This document shows, in pieces, positions 49,964-62,802 of a stretch of 64,000 nucleotides of DNA. The notes below the pieces were generated by a model. It searched no databases, was not told the origin of the DNA, and worked only from the letters and a program-made list of their open reading frames with translations. Numbering within the stretch: position 1 is the first letter of the stretch; every line of letters starts with the position of its first letter. The DNA is from Larix kaempferi (taxonomy: Eukaryota > Streptophyta > Pinopsida > Pinales > Pinaceae), in contig BSBM01001933.1 in the NCBI GenBank assembly GCA_027924585.1, positions 1-64,000 of the forward strand, in the 5' to 3' direction. Position numbers and translations under genes: made by a program.

Positions 49964-50956
49964 ATTTTACAATGAATTTCGTACTTAGCCCTTTTCTGGC
50001 TAGATTTTACATTTACATTAGCCTTTTTGGATTGCTTTACATTTCTTCATTTCTTCAATTTACATCAAGGCCCTTTTGGGCTACATACATATCTCAATAG
50101 ATATAAACATGGTGCTCATACTGCAAAGTAATGGAGGTGAGCAATACATGCTTCAATGACCAATGGGGAACACCCGGTGAGGCTACACAATCCTAACTGC
50201 ATTGCAACATCGGGGGCAACCGACAGGAGAAAATCCCATGTTTGAGAGTGCATCTCACACACTAAAGAGCCGAGGAACAATGGATAGGGAATCATGGCAT
50301 ACTCAGAGATCAGTCGGGAAAGTATATCATGTATGAGTCGGATGGATGGAGAAAGTGAAGGTGGATCCAAAGTTAGCTGCCTAGGGGGACTAAATGACCA
50401 AGTCTAGACCAAGAGTAGGGGTGTAACCCGGTGTGCATATAACAAGAGCCTACTAGGAAGGGGTGGACTGACATCACCAAAGGCCCAATCACATATCATA
50501 AAAAAATAGCTAGATCACCAAATCAATCATCATATGTAGAGTTAGTGTAATATCATGTATAAACAAGTCTAAGCAACAATCATGAGCAATATACATCAAA
50601 TGCAATACCTGCGGCTGAGGCTGTCTCTGAACTGGGTCTCTGCTGAATCCGGGCACAAATAGTAAACCAACAATACTCTGTGATAGTCTCAATCAAAACA
50701 AGACTAGGAAACTGTCTCAATGGGCTCATATCAAAGCCTAGCATGGAAGGGTGACCCTGTGGTAAATGCTAAGTAACATGTCTATACCACTGTACAACCA
50801 TCTGTCCCCTCTGATCCATCTGCTCGGGGCAATCTGAACAAAACTGTGTGCCTCCTCTGAAGGCATCGGATCTCTGATCTGGAAAAAAAGTACTGTGCGG
50901 TCCTTGGCCGCATAGTCTGCAGTATGGTAGCTCCAGCTAACATAGATGTGATAACA

Positions 50957-51489
50957 TCAGGCTCCAGCTGGGAAAAGTGCTCTAAGGGAGAGAGTGCTTG
51001 AGAACCACAGAATCTCTGGTCCGTAGCACCCCTCTCATCATAATCAACGCGCATGCACATATATGTTATCTGCATCATCATCATCAATATGTACCTATCC
51101 CTGTAAAACGCAGACGCTATACCAATATCTGCAGACCGCTCATCAGGACGTACATCATATATATAACATAATCCAGCAGAAATAAGCAAAAAGACAATGC
51201 TGAAATGAAAATATATCAATAATGAAATCAACTCTGCAGCATTTTAAATTTTATTAAGCCGGCACACGAGGTGTAAATAAAGGTGAAAACAACTGAACAA
51301 AAACTATGGTACAAAAGACACTAGAAAAAGGGAAAATGGTGTAAAAAGGTGTGAAATGACCGTGAGATAAAACAAAACAAAAAGGGCAACTGGTCGTCAG
51401 ACAGAGGTGGGGAAAACAAAGGCAAGGGACAACCGGCTACTGCTTTCGAGAGCTTATTGGCCGCAAAAAGGGAGAACCGCGGGATCGGG
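50957..51489 (-). mobile_element. 3' untranslated internal region of the F element
   Basis: Lies between the integrase stop and the 3' LTR on the minus strand. The LTR-proximal 300 bases match the remnant beside LTR A. The tract just before the LTR, GCTGGAGCCTGA on the minus strand, is the candidate polypurine tract. No further ORF is recognised. Confidence 0.6.
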
Positions 51490-52724
51490 TCACTCGTTGT
51501 CCATCAGTGGGAAGTAATGTTTCAAAAACCTCCCATTTACAGGTAGTTCTAACTCCTCATCTTCCAGTGTCTCTAAGCGTACAGAGCCCTTTCCTACTAC
51601 TCTGGCAACCTTATAAGGGCCCATCCATAGCTTCTCCAACTTGCCATGTTTTCTGGGTTTCTCTTTATGTGTATCCCACAGCAAGACTACATCACCAACC
51701 ATGAAGTATTCGTCTTGGGTATTTTGATCAAAGGTCCCCTTTACCCTTTTTTGCTCTATGATAGTCCTGTCGAAAGCTTCTCTTCTCTTTTCATCAAGTT
51801 CGACTAATTTATCAATCCTTGCTTGGATTGCTTCCTGATCAGATCCGCATTGGTGCAACAACTCATAAACAGGGATCTGCAAGTTGATGGGGAGTCTGCA
51901 ATCTTTTCCGTACACTAATTCGAACGGGGATTTACCTGTTATTCTCTTACCGTAGTTCTATCAGCCCAAACAACATATTTAAGCTTGTTGTCCCAGCTTC
52001 TCTTGTTGTCCCCCACCATCCTTTTGAGGAGCCTGATAAGGTTCTTGTTACTCAATTCTGCTAGCTTGTTTCCTCGGGGATAGTAGTTCGAAGAGTGGGA
52101 CAACACTATGCCATGATTAAGGCAGAAAATTGACATTTCTATTTTGCTAATGCCTTGGCGTTATCCGTAGTGAGCTTGAGGGGACACCCATATCTTGAGA
52201 CAATATTTTCCTCTAGGAATTTTACCACGACTGCAGCCGTGGCCTTCTTCGTAGGGATGGCCTCAACCCAGCGGGTGAAATAGTCAGTGCAGGTGAGGAC
52301 GTACTTGTAACCGTTACTAGAATTTACATCAAATGGACCCACAAAGTCCATTCCCCACTGCTGAAAAGGGGCTTCTACTATTACCGGGCTTAGACGTAAG
52401 GCAGCTAATCTCGGCTTCCCTGTGAAGAACTGGCATTCCTGGCACGTCTTTACGTAGTTGTACACATCCTGGAACAACGTGGTCCGATAATAACCTGCTC
52501 TCATGATCTTGGCTGCAGTCGCTCTGGAGGCATAATGGCCACCACATAGCCCGGAATGCATTTATTTAATGATTACTTGTGATTCGTCAGATACAACACA
52601 CCTTAGGATAATTCCATCCGGGTTTCTCCACCCAAGACCGCTCTCGGTTAGAACAAACTTTGAGGCCTTTAACCTAAGAGCCCTTCTTTGGTGATCAACC
52701 AGGTGATCAGGGCAAGTTAGGTAC
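51490..52724 (-). pseudogene. Ty3/gypsy integrase, broken and 5'-truncated
   Basis: Minus-strand integrase of a Ty3/gypsy polyprotein. From the N-terminal side it shows a linker (QRRALRLKASKFVL), an HHCC zinc finger (HSGLCGGHYASRAT...YVKTCQECQ), and a core with the first Asp in WGMDFVGPF and the second in LTTDNAK. The Glu follows in NKLAELSNK, in a shifted frame. A C-terminal GPY-type segment (WMGPYKVARVVG, LPVNGRFLKHYF) ends at a stop near 51490. Breaks are a TAA at 52562-52564 before the zinc finger, a frameshift near 52139 and another near 51945. Protease, RT and RNase H are missing because LTR D interrupts the element at 52725. The protein cannot be made intact. Its strand sets the orientation of the giant LTR family. 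Confidence 0.93.
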
Positions 52725-54550
52725 TGTTATCACCTAAACTGTAGTTACCCCTATGGATGTATCCATTAATGGATGGCAATAGGGAAGGGCAACTCAAAAG
52801 GTGCAACCACGATCACCTCGACCTCCAATAGATGGTTGTCACGCCAGTCGAGGCAACCTTCGCTTTATGTTATCTATCCTAGACAACAAAGGGCAAGACC
52901 CGATCTACTCCCGACAGGAGAGATCAAAACCAAGACACCAAATCAAGTTAATACTAAGTGAAGTAAGGTGTATGGTTTATCCTAGACCTAATGATGAAGT
53001 CACAATATAAGTAAGGGGTTCAATGAGTATAGCTTTGGTTCATTATTGATGTGAGAGTGACTTATAGTATTTGAAATGAGATCCAGGATTGAAGTACTAG
53101 TTCAATGTGAGAAAATCCACTGCCTTGGGAACCGTGTCCAATGCAGGGTAGTTTAGGGGTTGAATTGGGGCTAACTAGTACAAGTGACAAGCTTGATCAT
53201 GAAGTATGATGACATCAAAGGGTTTAGTCCACCAGACAAGGATCAATCCACAAGTTAATCCAACAATCTAGGAAAGTCGAATTGACTTGGAGAGAGATCA
53301 GTGCCTTGGGAATTGGGATAATGGAGTCAAATGAAATTAACTTGTGGTTGATGACTCCTATTGCATGAGACAATTGGGAAATTAAAGGTTTGATGGATGA
53401 ATAGGTCTAGATCTAGAGATTCAAGGTTTGACCTAAGTGGACCACAATCCCTTAAAACAAGGAATGCTATCCCCAAGGCAAGATTTGATGAAGTGACCAA
53501 CTAGACCTAGGTTTTGAATTATGCTTGTTCCAAATCCACCAAAATCTCATGTACCCATGTCCTAGAAGTGGACCAACTCAGTCTCCCAAGGAAGTGCGAC
53601 TTTTCCCAAGGAGGGTAAAATGCGGGATAGATGAATCAAGACAAGTCCAATGACATCCAAATTTTAGATCCAAGTAGGTTGATCAAGTGAGAGTGTGGAT
53701 CTACAATTTCAAGGCAATCCGATGGCTAGATCTTACTAGATATGAGTTTAAAGATACCAAGTGGTCCAAAATGGGGATTAAATCCCTTAAAATGTGGAAT
53801 AGGGCCCACAAGGTAGAAATTGCCAAAGTAAGAGTCTAGGGGTAGGTTTTAGGGCATGTAGATCATGAATCAATCGAAATCTCAACTACCCATCAACTAG
53901 ATCTAGGTCAACTCAACTCTGCAAGAAGTGCGCCCTCACTTGGGGAAGCCAAGTTGGCTTGGGAAGGGGATCAAATGAAGGCCAATCCTCACCAAACTAT
54001 AGATTCGGGATGACGTGGATACTATAGAGGTGGGTTTTCAATGTTATACCCAACAATCCACTAGATCTTAGTAGATCTAAGAAAATGTAACAATGGGGGT
54101 TTTGATTAATTAGGGTTTTCAATTATGTGTTGTGCCAATGGATTGGATCAAGATAAGAGAAACAAACCTGTGGATCTTACCTGGGTAACCTTGTAGATGC
54201 CTTGATGATGATGATCTATGCAAACCCAATCAATTTGAGAAGCTTTGAGGTAGTTTTCTATGAAGTCGATTTAGTCCAAGAAGCCAACGCGCCCTCTCTC
54301 CTACACAACATACATCAACAATATCAGATTTGATGCAATCAAGAGATAAGACTAATGCCACAAGAGAAGTCACAGAAATATAGCATAGATCACAATGATA
54401 CTAATGATAACCCCCTGATATGAGCAAATGCCAAGAAGATCGATTTGAAGAAGCCTTGCAAAATCGCCCTTGTTGAAGTCGCCCTCCTGTAGATAAGACA
54501 ATGATTTCCAAAAAATATAGATCTTACCACAAATTCCAAATGCTAGGTTG

Positions 54551-57500
54551 TGTTGCCAACTAAGTTGTACTTGGTTGGATTGTCAAGCGAGCAGGCAGAG
54601 TGGAACATGATACATGTTCATTTTTGTTATTTGATATCCAGCTGGCCTTTTAAAGGCCCCCGTTTTTAATTTTTTTCCACATGTCCATGGCCCTGCGGGG
54701 TTTGTAATAAAAACGTACTAGCATGGGGTTTTGTAAAAGACTTGGTTCCCTAGGACTTTTTGGCTAAGTCAGGTATTCCAAGGAGTTTTTTCACCTATCT
54801 ATTATGTCTTGCATTAGTGCATAACATAATTAATTGGTTTTTCTCCTGCTCCTCCAAAGCTGGGATGCCCGGGGAGGATGACGGGCCTTAGGGGATTATT
54901 AGAGTCTATGGGTCAATGTATATGAACATGCTAGGCGTTAATTTTGAGTCATATGGACATGTGCTAAGTCCCCCTAGGTTGTTTTTAATTTTCGGCAAGT
55001 TTTAATTTTTTCGTAAATTGGGCCATTTTTTAATGGTTCAATTAAAAAATTTGTAATTGGCCTATAAGGGGCGTAATTGGCCCCAAAAAGTCATGAAAAA
55101 ATGACTTAAAAAAATAATAAAAAGATTTTGGAGTAAATGAGGGTCAGTTTTGGATCAGCATCATTCAAGGAGCATTGTTAGCTGTTTTGTGAGGGAGTTG
55201 GCAGCCCTAAATGATAGGAATGTGTCCCCACTTGACTTGGGCGCATTTCCTCACCTAGCTTGGGCGCACTTGGGAGAGTGGGCAGCCACAAATTAAGGAG
55301 TTAGCAGCAGATTTGGTGTTGCTGCGTGGGCACTTTATGTGCTGCATTTGGGCAGCTAGGAAAGGGGAGTGGGCAGCCATTTCTCCTCCACCATCCATGC
55401 CACCACTCCCCCTCTCATTTAGCAAGTGCACCCCTCCTCACTTGGCTAGTTTTCCTATATATTGCAGCCTCTTCTCTCATTGTTGTAAGAGGGAGAATTG
55501 GAGCACAAGACTTATCGTTGTAATACTCATTTGGTTTTGATTATGAATAAAGAAGACTTTGGAGGTCAAATCTGTGGTGTTTATTGTGTGAGTGGATGAA
55601 CCATCTTTTGCTTGTACAATGGAGGTAACCCGTGCATAAGCTTTGATATTTATTTGCATCAACTGTACTCATTGGAAAGATTAGTACTAATTTATGAGAT
55701 AGATTAATGCAATTTGCTTATTGTTTAGTCTATTGTTATATGTTTGTAAAAGTAATCATGTTTGCATATTTCATTTGTTTATGAATGTCTAACATTGATT
55801 TCTTTTCTAGATGTATATCTACACTTGATCTTTGTTTGCAAAGTGTGTGATGTGCAGGTTATCTCAACTGGAAGTTGGTGGATCTTGCTTGTTTCCTCCC
55901 TTCTAATCTTTGTTTGCAGATGCAGTCCCTCGGAATATCACAAACACAACCTTCAAAGCTTCGGATTTCAACCAAGATTTGCTTCATCTCTCTCTCAACT
56001 TTATTCAAATCAAATTTTCTGGTTACTGGTTACTAAGCATAAAGTGGATCTGATTTATATACTATTGTTAACATTTTAAATAGATCAAGATTTACTTTCA
56101 GAAAGGTCTAGTTTAGTGGTTTGTTAAAGCTCTCATTTTTTGACTGATTAGATCTTTACTTCTTTCAAAACTTGCAAAAATTGTTAAATTCTTCAAAGTT
56201 TTGTTGAGTAGTTGTAGTTTTGATTTTAAAAGTATATTTGGCTGTCCAAGAGCATATAATTTGCAGCTCATAAAGCTTGCAAAGACCCCAAGCAAACAAG
56301 CATTACCGCTTGTTTTACTTGGTTAAATTTTGCAATTTTTACTTAGAAATTTTTGGGTTTTTTAGGAGGTGTTCCAAAGACACTCTTAAAGTGTTTTTTG
56401 GGAATATTATACTAATAATTGCTTGCTGGTTTGCAGCAAAAGACGAACAGGTAGGAGGAGGTGCTGCCGAAATTTCGAGGATCCAGGCAATCCGGAGGAC
56501 CAAATTTCATATTTTTGTAAAACCGGTTAATTTTTTCTCAAATTTTGTAAGCCACCGAGTCACTTTAAGTAGACTGGGGCACTTCTCTGATCATTGTAAC
56601 GATTATTAAACGAGTGCAAGTGGGCTAGCCAGCGCCCATACCCCATCCCCCCAGGGGTGGCCTTGTCGTCTCTTTCATGGTGTGATTTTTTTTAGAGTAG
56701 TTTACTTCTTTTATTTTCGGCATTAAATAAAATTAACTAGGGTTTAAAATCAACCTTGTTGGTCCGTTCCACTGGCGGGCCACAAGTTCATTCAAAACGT
56801 AGTTTTTTCCATTTTTTTACAAACTCAAAACGCCCCCCTTGCTTTTTCGAAGTAGGGTTTCTGTATAAGGGCTTGCCCGAATATGTGCCTGAAAAGAGAC
56901 TCCCGGGGTTTTAAAAAGATAAAATTTTGGTTCAATAATTTTTTTTCTAAAAATACCAAGATCTTCTCCTGTATGCTCTGTGGCCGACTTGCAGCTCAGT
57001 CTGATCCATTGGTACACATCAGAAAGGGGGAGATGACTAGTAATAGGAACTAACACCACCTCAAATAAAAAACCTTTATGTGAAAATCCGACACATCACG
57101 AATATTTTGCCGTCGTGGGGAAATTTCTCAGAAGGCTTGGGACAACACTGAGTAGTGACCTCTTGGAAACCGTTAGGCTTGCCCTCGTTGGTATAGCATC
57201 TGAACACCTCCTCGAGACTCCGATTCATCCCAAGCCTGAGAGGGAAGCCACGCTTCAAAATTCCGGACATGTTCCCCCCTACCTTGCGTATATTGGGAAC
57301 CCACCTGCCATAATAAAAAGATCACCTTCACATTAATTTTAAAATAAACCAAGAACACTTGCACAACATCTACTTTTTCTGCTTATGCATTTGTTTATTG
57401 ACTCCATTATAAGGCACTGGTCTTGTTTAATGTTATTTCATATTATTGACTAATGTGCAAGTAAATGATGATTATTTTGAATGGGAGTAAATGATGAATG

Positions 57501-57751
57501 ATTGTTTTATTTCACAAAAGTATATGCTGTTTATTCTTGGTTACCAAAAATATTTTCCTAACGCCTAGATTAGACGCCTTAGTTTTTCTTTTCATTTTTA
57601 GGGTCCACCCCCCTTGGCTTCGCTAGGAAAGCCTAGACGGAGGAGTCGAGTCCCAAGTGACAGCACTTGAATCTGACTTGCCCCCAAGGCCACACCAGCA
57701 GCTTGAAGACTTCTGCTGCGTTTTCCCCAGGTGTGGAACCAGGCGGCAACA
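54551..57751 (+). mobile_element. Solo LTR G (different family), nested in D
   Basis: TGTTGCCAACTAAG to AGGCGGCAACA, 3,201 bp, flanked by the 5-base target repeat GGTTG (54546-54550 and 57752-57756). The terminal sequence does not recur inside, and no PBS, PPT or coding domain is seen, so this is one LTR and not a whole element. Promoter and poly(A) signals at 55456-55551 give plus sense. Open frames inside are fortuitous. Confidence 0.88.
55456..55551 (+). promoter_or_regulatory. TATA box and poly(A) signal of LTR G
   Basis: TATATATT at 55456-55463 followed 83 bases on by AATAAA at 55546-55551 is a typical U3/R arrangement. Confidence 0.5.
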
Positions 57752-58898
57752 GGTTGCAATAGATTTTCCAATCACCATCTAAGAACAACAGATGCAAAGG
57801 AGACCACAAGAATTTCCACAAGAAAGTTTTCAATACCAATAATCCAAGAGCTAAAGACCCCTTACAATGAGAAGCTCTCTCCTTTAAACAGGAAGGAGAG
57901 GCATCAAAACCCTAACCAATTTTTGAATGAGTGGCTAGGATTAAAAGATACAAATGTCTAATCAATGGTTGAGATGAGCTCAACAATACAATACATGGAT
58001 CACTAATAAAATATAACATAAGTGGACAAAATCGCCCTAGGAGAGGGGAATCCCACCATATCATGATGACAAAATATAATAAGAAGCTTATGGTGGGTCC
58101 AAGGGGTAATTTTAGTCACCCTTGGTCAATCCCCATAGCACAATAATAATAAAATAGTCATCAATATACCAAATCGTGCCTCTATGGACAAATCGTGGGC
58201 CTTAGGAGGCCTCAAAAATCATCAGAAAGTGCCATAAGTGATGGATGCGGGTCCCGATGAAGCTGAAACTGCTGGAGGAGGTGTGGAAGACATCAACCCA
58301 TCATCACTGATCATCCCATGCCAAGACATTGCCTCAGTAACCCAAATCGAATTCCTCAATAGCCATTTCTACCAATCCTGAAATGCCTCGAGAAGCATGA
58401 AACTGCCCCAAACTGCCTCCTGGAGTGCCTGCGCTGTCAAGGTGAGGGCACTTATGTGTCCGGGAGGGGGGTAATATAGTAAAAACAAGTGGCTGGACCA
58501 CCCCCTCCAAGCATAGCGCCCTAGGTCAACCAAATAAAATCCTCTCTGCTCTGACAGGGTCTTCGACAGACTAAAACTGCACTGGGTTAGCCTACTGAGG
58601 CTCAATCATCACTGTAAGTGCCCGGAACTGAAAACAGACTGTCTCATTGGACTCAGAAGGTCCAAATCCATCCAAGATGTGTATTCATACACCATATGAG
58701 TCTCTGCATGATCATATAATATATCCAATATACTGGAACAGGTGAAATAATAATAATCTGTAAATGATCAAATAATGCTGTAAACCATAAATCATCATCA
58801 TAACCCTGTATCTGCTGTATGGAACCATCATGTACATGTACATGGACCATATATCATCTATCCATATCATCACAAGGTCCAACCATCTCATGTCCTAT

Positions 58899-58933
58899 GG
58901 TTGACCGTGGTCAAACTAAGTTTGACCAAGTCA
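58899..58933. promoter_or_regulatory. W-box cluster in LTR D
   Basis: ggttgacc, ggtcaaac and gtttgacc in 35 bases. The fourth core of copy A is mutated here (gtcacc). Confidence 0.45.
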
Positions 58934-59411
58934 CCATGACCAAATATAACTCAGAGCATCATCAGAAGATGCTGCAAAGTGTCAAAGGTTAATGCATGCT
59001 CTACAACTTAGTCAAATAACAATTATAACACAAAGTAATCATACTGGCGATTTAGATCCAAATATATAATGTCATTAATTATTATTATTACTTAGACTAG
59101 ACTTTCAGAACCATACTCACTTCATAGCTGTGATCAATTTGCTAGTGAAGGGTGAAGGCCAAAATAACTGGCTAGGCTAAGGGATGACTTGACTGACTTA
59201 ACACTATGACACTTTGGAACAGGGAAAGGGAATGCACTGAATGAGCAACAACACAGGGAATGGCGGTGTCTCACAAATGGATGAGTTGTTCAAAGAGGGT
59301 TTATTCACCTTTAACAAATGCTCACAATCCATAATACAAATGAGGCCAGCAATTGTTTTGATATAGCATTTAAGTTCCATTGCTTTGGGCCCGAAGTTTC
59401 CATAGCCTTTG

Positions 59412-59637
59412 ATCTATGTGTGTTTATAAACACATTGCATAGATTTACATTTATTTGAGGCTTTCTGCTGTAGGTGTGTTTATAAGGCACTTGTTTACCT
59501 GAGCACTTCTAGGTGTGTCACAGACAGCTTGTTTACCTAGGTATTTACATTTCCAAAAGATATAACATTTTATTTTCATGGCCATTTTCATTTGGCATGC
59601 CTTTCATTCATGTGTGTTGAAAAACACATTGCATGAA
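59412..59637. other. Four tandem palindromes in LTR D
   Basis: Arms pair within each copy although arm sequences differ: ATCTATG/CATAGAT (59412-59418, 59438-59444), AGGT/ACCT (59472-59475, 59497-59500), CTAGGT/ACCTAG (59509-59514, 59535-59540), and TTCATG/CATGAA (59607-59612, 59632-59637). The core is a variant of tgtgtttataaacacattg, strongest in copies 1 and 4. Confidence 0.65.
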
Positions 59638-60206
59638 CGGGCTTTTCATACAAGATATAACATTTCATTTTTTCTAGATTTTGTATTCATGGCAGCACTA
59701 AAAGTTTCAGGTTTAGCCAACACAACTTTAGTGACTAGGGGGAATTCACAAGGAACTCCAACTCACCATAGGTAAGTTTTGTCACCAACTCAGAGCCGAG
59801 ACACAATAAACAGGGAAGCTCATCCAATACAGAGGCTACAGTGGGGAAAAGATCCTCCATGTCACTAGTCAAGTAGTAAGTCAGGGCGATAAACTAAAAG
59901 GTAGGCAATGGATGGTTGAAGACAATGAATAATGGAGCCAACACTAGCAAGCCAAGGTATGGTGGAATGATCACCTCTATTCTCCCTAAGGAGGGTAAAA
60001 CCAATGCGTATGATAGTGAACTTCTAAGTCTGAGTAGGGACAATATAATATATATAATAAGATCAACCAGGTCCACATATCTATATGATCGCCAGATCAT
60101 GACACTAAGTGCTAAGACATGCTATAAGAATAAGTATAAAAGCAATATAACCATAACACAATGATATACCTACTGAGTCATATACCCGAATGCTCATCAT
60201 CTGAAC

Positions 60207-62781
60207 TGTTGGGCCTTAGAAATGCTACATTTATGTCACTCACACTTTCCATGCATTTCACCCGTTCTGCATTCATTATTTCACACTCCTCGCCATCCCA
60301 TGGTTAACTTTTATTGTTTTCTTATGTTTTTAATGACTAGAGATGATTTGAATAAGTTTTACTAATGATGGTTGTGTTTTCATGCCAAATTGCCGTTCTG
60401 CAACTGTTCTGCACTCGTTTTGTACCGGCTTGAGCATCAAGTTAGATTTTGTCACATGTAAGCATCTCCAAATGACTAATGGTCAAATGGGTTTTTAGAT
60501 ATTGATGCCATCTAGCTCCCATAGAAACAGGTTTACATTTGGATGCACGGATTTTGAGAAAAATCAAGATTTCTAAAAAGATCAAACCCAGTTTTTTAGC
60601 AGCAAATCTCTCTGGACTGCCATGTTGTGCCTCGGTTTCCGTGCACGTGGAAGCATATCTCAACAAACGGCCAAATGGGTTTGAAGATAACATAGCTGAC
60701 TACAAACCCATTTGGGCGTTTTGCCAGATCTTCAACCAAGACGGAGAAATCGAGGCGAACTTTTGCCAACTCGTAAGAAAATGGCGTTTTCCTGAGTTTC
60801 TTGTTTTGAACGGTTTTTGAGATTGGGGATGGATCTGATTCATCTACCCACGATATTTTATGTATAAATAAAGCCCTAGTGGGCTAAGGACCGGGGATCG
60901 ATTGATGTTTACAAGTTCTATCATTGATTTTTGGGATGAAGGAATACATATGTGAACCTCTGGTGTTGAATGCATCTTGAACTTGTTAATGGAATAGCTG
61001 TTGCATTTACGTTTGCTGTGTTGATCTTTGATGATTAGTATGCTGCGTAGAAGATGAGCTTTAATCTCTGAAACGTTCTTGAGAGGCCTATCTTTGGTGG
61101 GAGGGCCCCCTGCCAGAGGTAGACTCCCTCTTTTTATTTTACTGTCATAGGTTTATTTGCTTAAGGTTTAGCTTTCTTGTTTAATCCAGCTTATGTTCAT
61201 TTCAGTTATTAAACATTCCAGTACGTGTTTTGATTCATTTACTTTCTGTTCCGTTTTGCTTAGTGTAGTTCATAGATCTGTGCACAGAGAAGAGAAGATT
61301 AATATCGTGTTTACATAAGTTCCGCAAGCATTCATAAAGCAGAGTAGTTAGATAGCACATCTCGTGTATTGATTAATTCCTCATAGAGTAGCTTAGAACC
61401 ATAGATTAGTTAACTGTGATAGCTTTCTTGATATATAACTCTTTTGGTTTCATAGATAGTGGTTTCATTGTTAATGTTTGAAAGAAGATTGCTGTAGTTC
61501 GTAGGTTTTGTTAGTTTCTTTTATAATAGTGTAGTTTTGTTTATATCATTTCATATCATAAATAGTTGTTTAGTTTCTGTATTCTGTTCATAGCATATCA
61601 ATGATCTCATTCCTGTGTAGATATTTATCTCGTTGAATAGATACAATGAAATAGGTACGCTCGGTCTTTTATAATGGTATTAGCATAGATTAATCAAGTC
61701 GAATCAAGAAACCTTAGGTTCAGATTGTAGTCGTTTTCTGTGCATTGTTCTCTCCAAGAGTATTGTGAACAAGAAGTTGATTAAACAGGAATCATTGCAT
61801 TAAGATTAGAAAAGTTAGATAGATTCTGTTTTCACATAAAGTTTTGAATGGTTAAAGTCTTAGATCTTTAAATTCGTGAATGGTAGATTCTTGAATAGTT
61901 AGATTAGTTAATGTGTAGGTTCAGTCATTTTATCAAACAGTTAGACCGTAGTTTATTTTGTTTCAATTTACTTCCATGCATGCAATAGTCAAGTTCTTTC
62001 AATAGATATTCGTCATTAGAGAATTCATAATAGATAGGGTAGCGTCTTGTTAATAATAAAAGTAACGTGGAGAGTTTATGACATTAATTGTTGAAGAGAG
62101 TTCGTGAGTTAAAATCAGATAGAATCAATCCAAGAACGAATAGACAAACTGTTAATTAAGATTACGTTCAGATTGTTTCAAGATACACTTCTTAGGAATG
62201 GTTAATGTAGATTATATTTGATTTCGTTCTTGCATAAAAATAGAGTAGAATATCACTCAGAAACTCTGTTATTTAATAAAATTTAAAATAGCTATAGGTC
62301 CTCATAGAGTTAGGGTAAAAATAGTGTTCGGCACCTTTTTTGGCATTCTGCACCTTCCTGTTTCATTTTGCACCTACCTGTTCTGTTCTGCACCTTTCAT
62401 TTTGCACTTTCGATTTTGCACCCTTTGCTCAGTTTTGCACCTTTTTAATTCTAGTTAATTAAAATAGATTAGCTAGATTAGGTTATTTAGTTTGATTGCT
62501 GATTGGGTTATTTAGTTTCATTTCTCATACTTTACTTCTAGATTAATTTAAAGATAGATGTTAGAGATCTTTCATTTATGCTTTAGAATTTAAATAGAAA
62601 ATCAAAGTAGTTGGAATGCTTTCAGTTAAGATTAGAATGAAGATAAATTAGGTTTAGAGAGCAGAGTAAATTAAATTAGAATAGGCTCTAGTCTTGCATT
62701 TCCTGTGCTTGTACCTCTAAGTCTACCTTCCCGGGTTGACATTTTATGTAAGCTATTTATAGTGATATATTTAGCCTGACA
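60207..62781 (+). repeat. 5' LTR of element H
   Basis: TGTTGGGCCTTAGAAATG to TATTTAGCCTGACA. TATAAATA lies at 60863-60870. The LTR is 850 bases longer than in the related element, mainly through a T-rich U5-side expansion (61,150-62,700). Confidence 0.85.
62325..62445. repeat. Irregular TTTTGCACCT microrepeat in LTR H
   Basis: About eight copies of a word like (c/t)tGCACCTt with variable 5-12 base spacers. Confidence 0.75.
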
Positions 62782-62784
62782 TTT

Positions 62785-62802
62785 TGGCGCCGTTGCCGGG
62801 GA
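62785..62802 (+). other. Primer-binding site of H, tRNA-Asp
   Basis: TGGCGCCGTTGCCGGGGA, identical to 24489-24506, three bases after the LTR end. Confidence 0.9.

Larger units (their letters stand above)
42680..50956 (-). mobile_element. Giant LTR copy F, 3' LTR of a Ty3/gypsy element, split by C
   Basis: TGTTATCACACAAACTCTAG to ATAGATGTGATAACA. Without copy C (43460-47934) and one target repeat it is about 3.8 kb. Its right side joins an internal region carrying a minus-strand integrase, so reading the minus strand F lies downstream of pol and is the 3' LTR. This fixes the sense of the whole family. No matching target repeat is seen (cacct versus tcagg), as expected for one end of a truncated element. 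It is most similar to copy E in inverted orientation. Confidence 0.9.
52725..60206 (-). mobile_element. Giant LTR copy D, split by G and cut by H
   Basis: Begins TGTTATCACCTAAACTGTAG inside the F-element integrase. Family sequence runs 52725-54550, resumes at 57757 after solo LTR G, and is cut at 60206 by element H. About 4.28 kb is present, and by comparison with copy A about 270 bases more should lie beyond H, outside the window. The first part resembles B and C (gtggaccacaatcccttaaa) and the last part resembles A (attctccctaaggagggtaa). Solo or full status cannot be decided. Confidence 0.85.

Noticed and set aside
54551-57751. G as a complete element with internal genes
   Set aside because: The terminal sequence does not recur internally, no PBS, PPT or coding domains are seen, and a single TATA/poly(A) pair fits one LTR.
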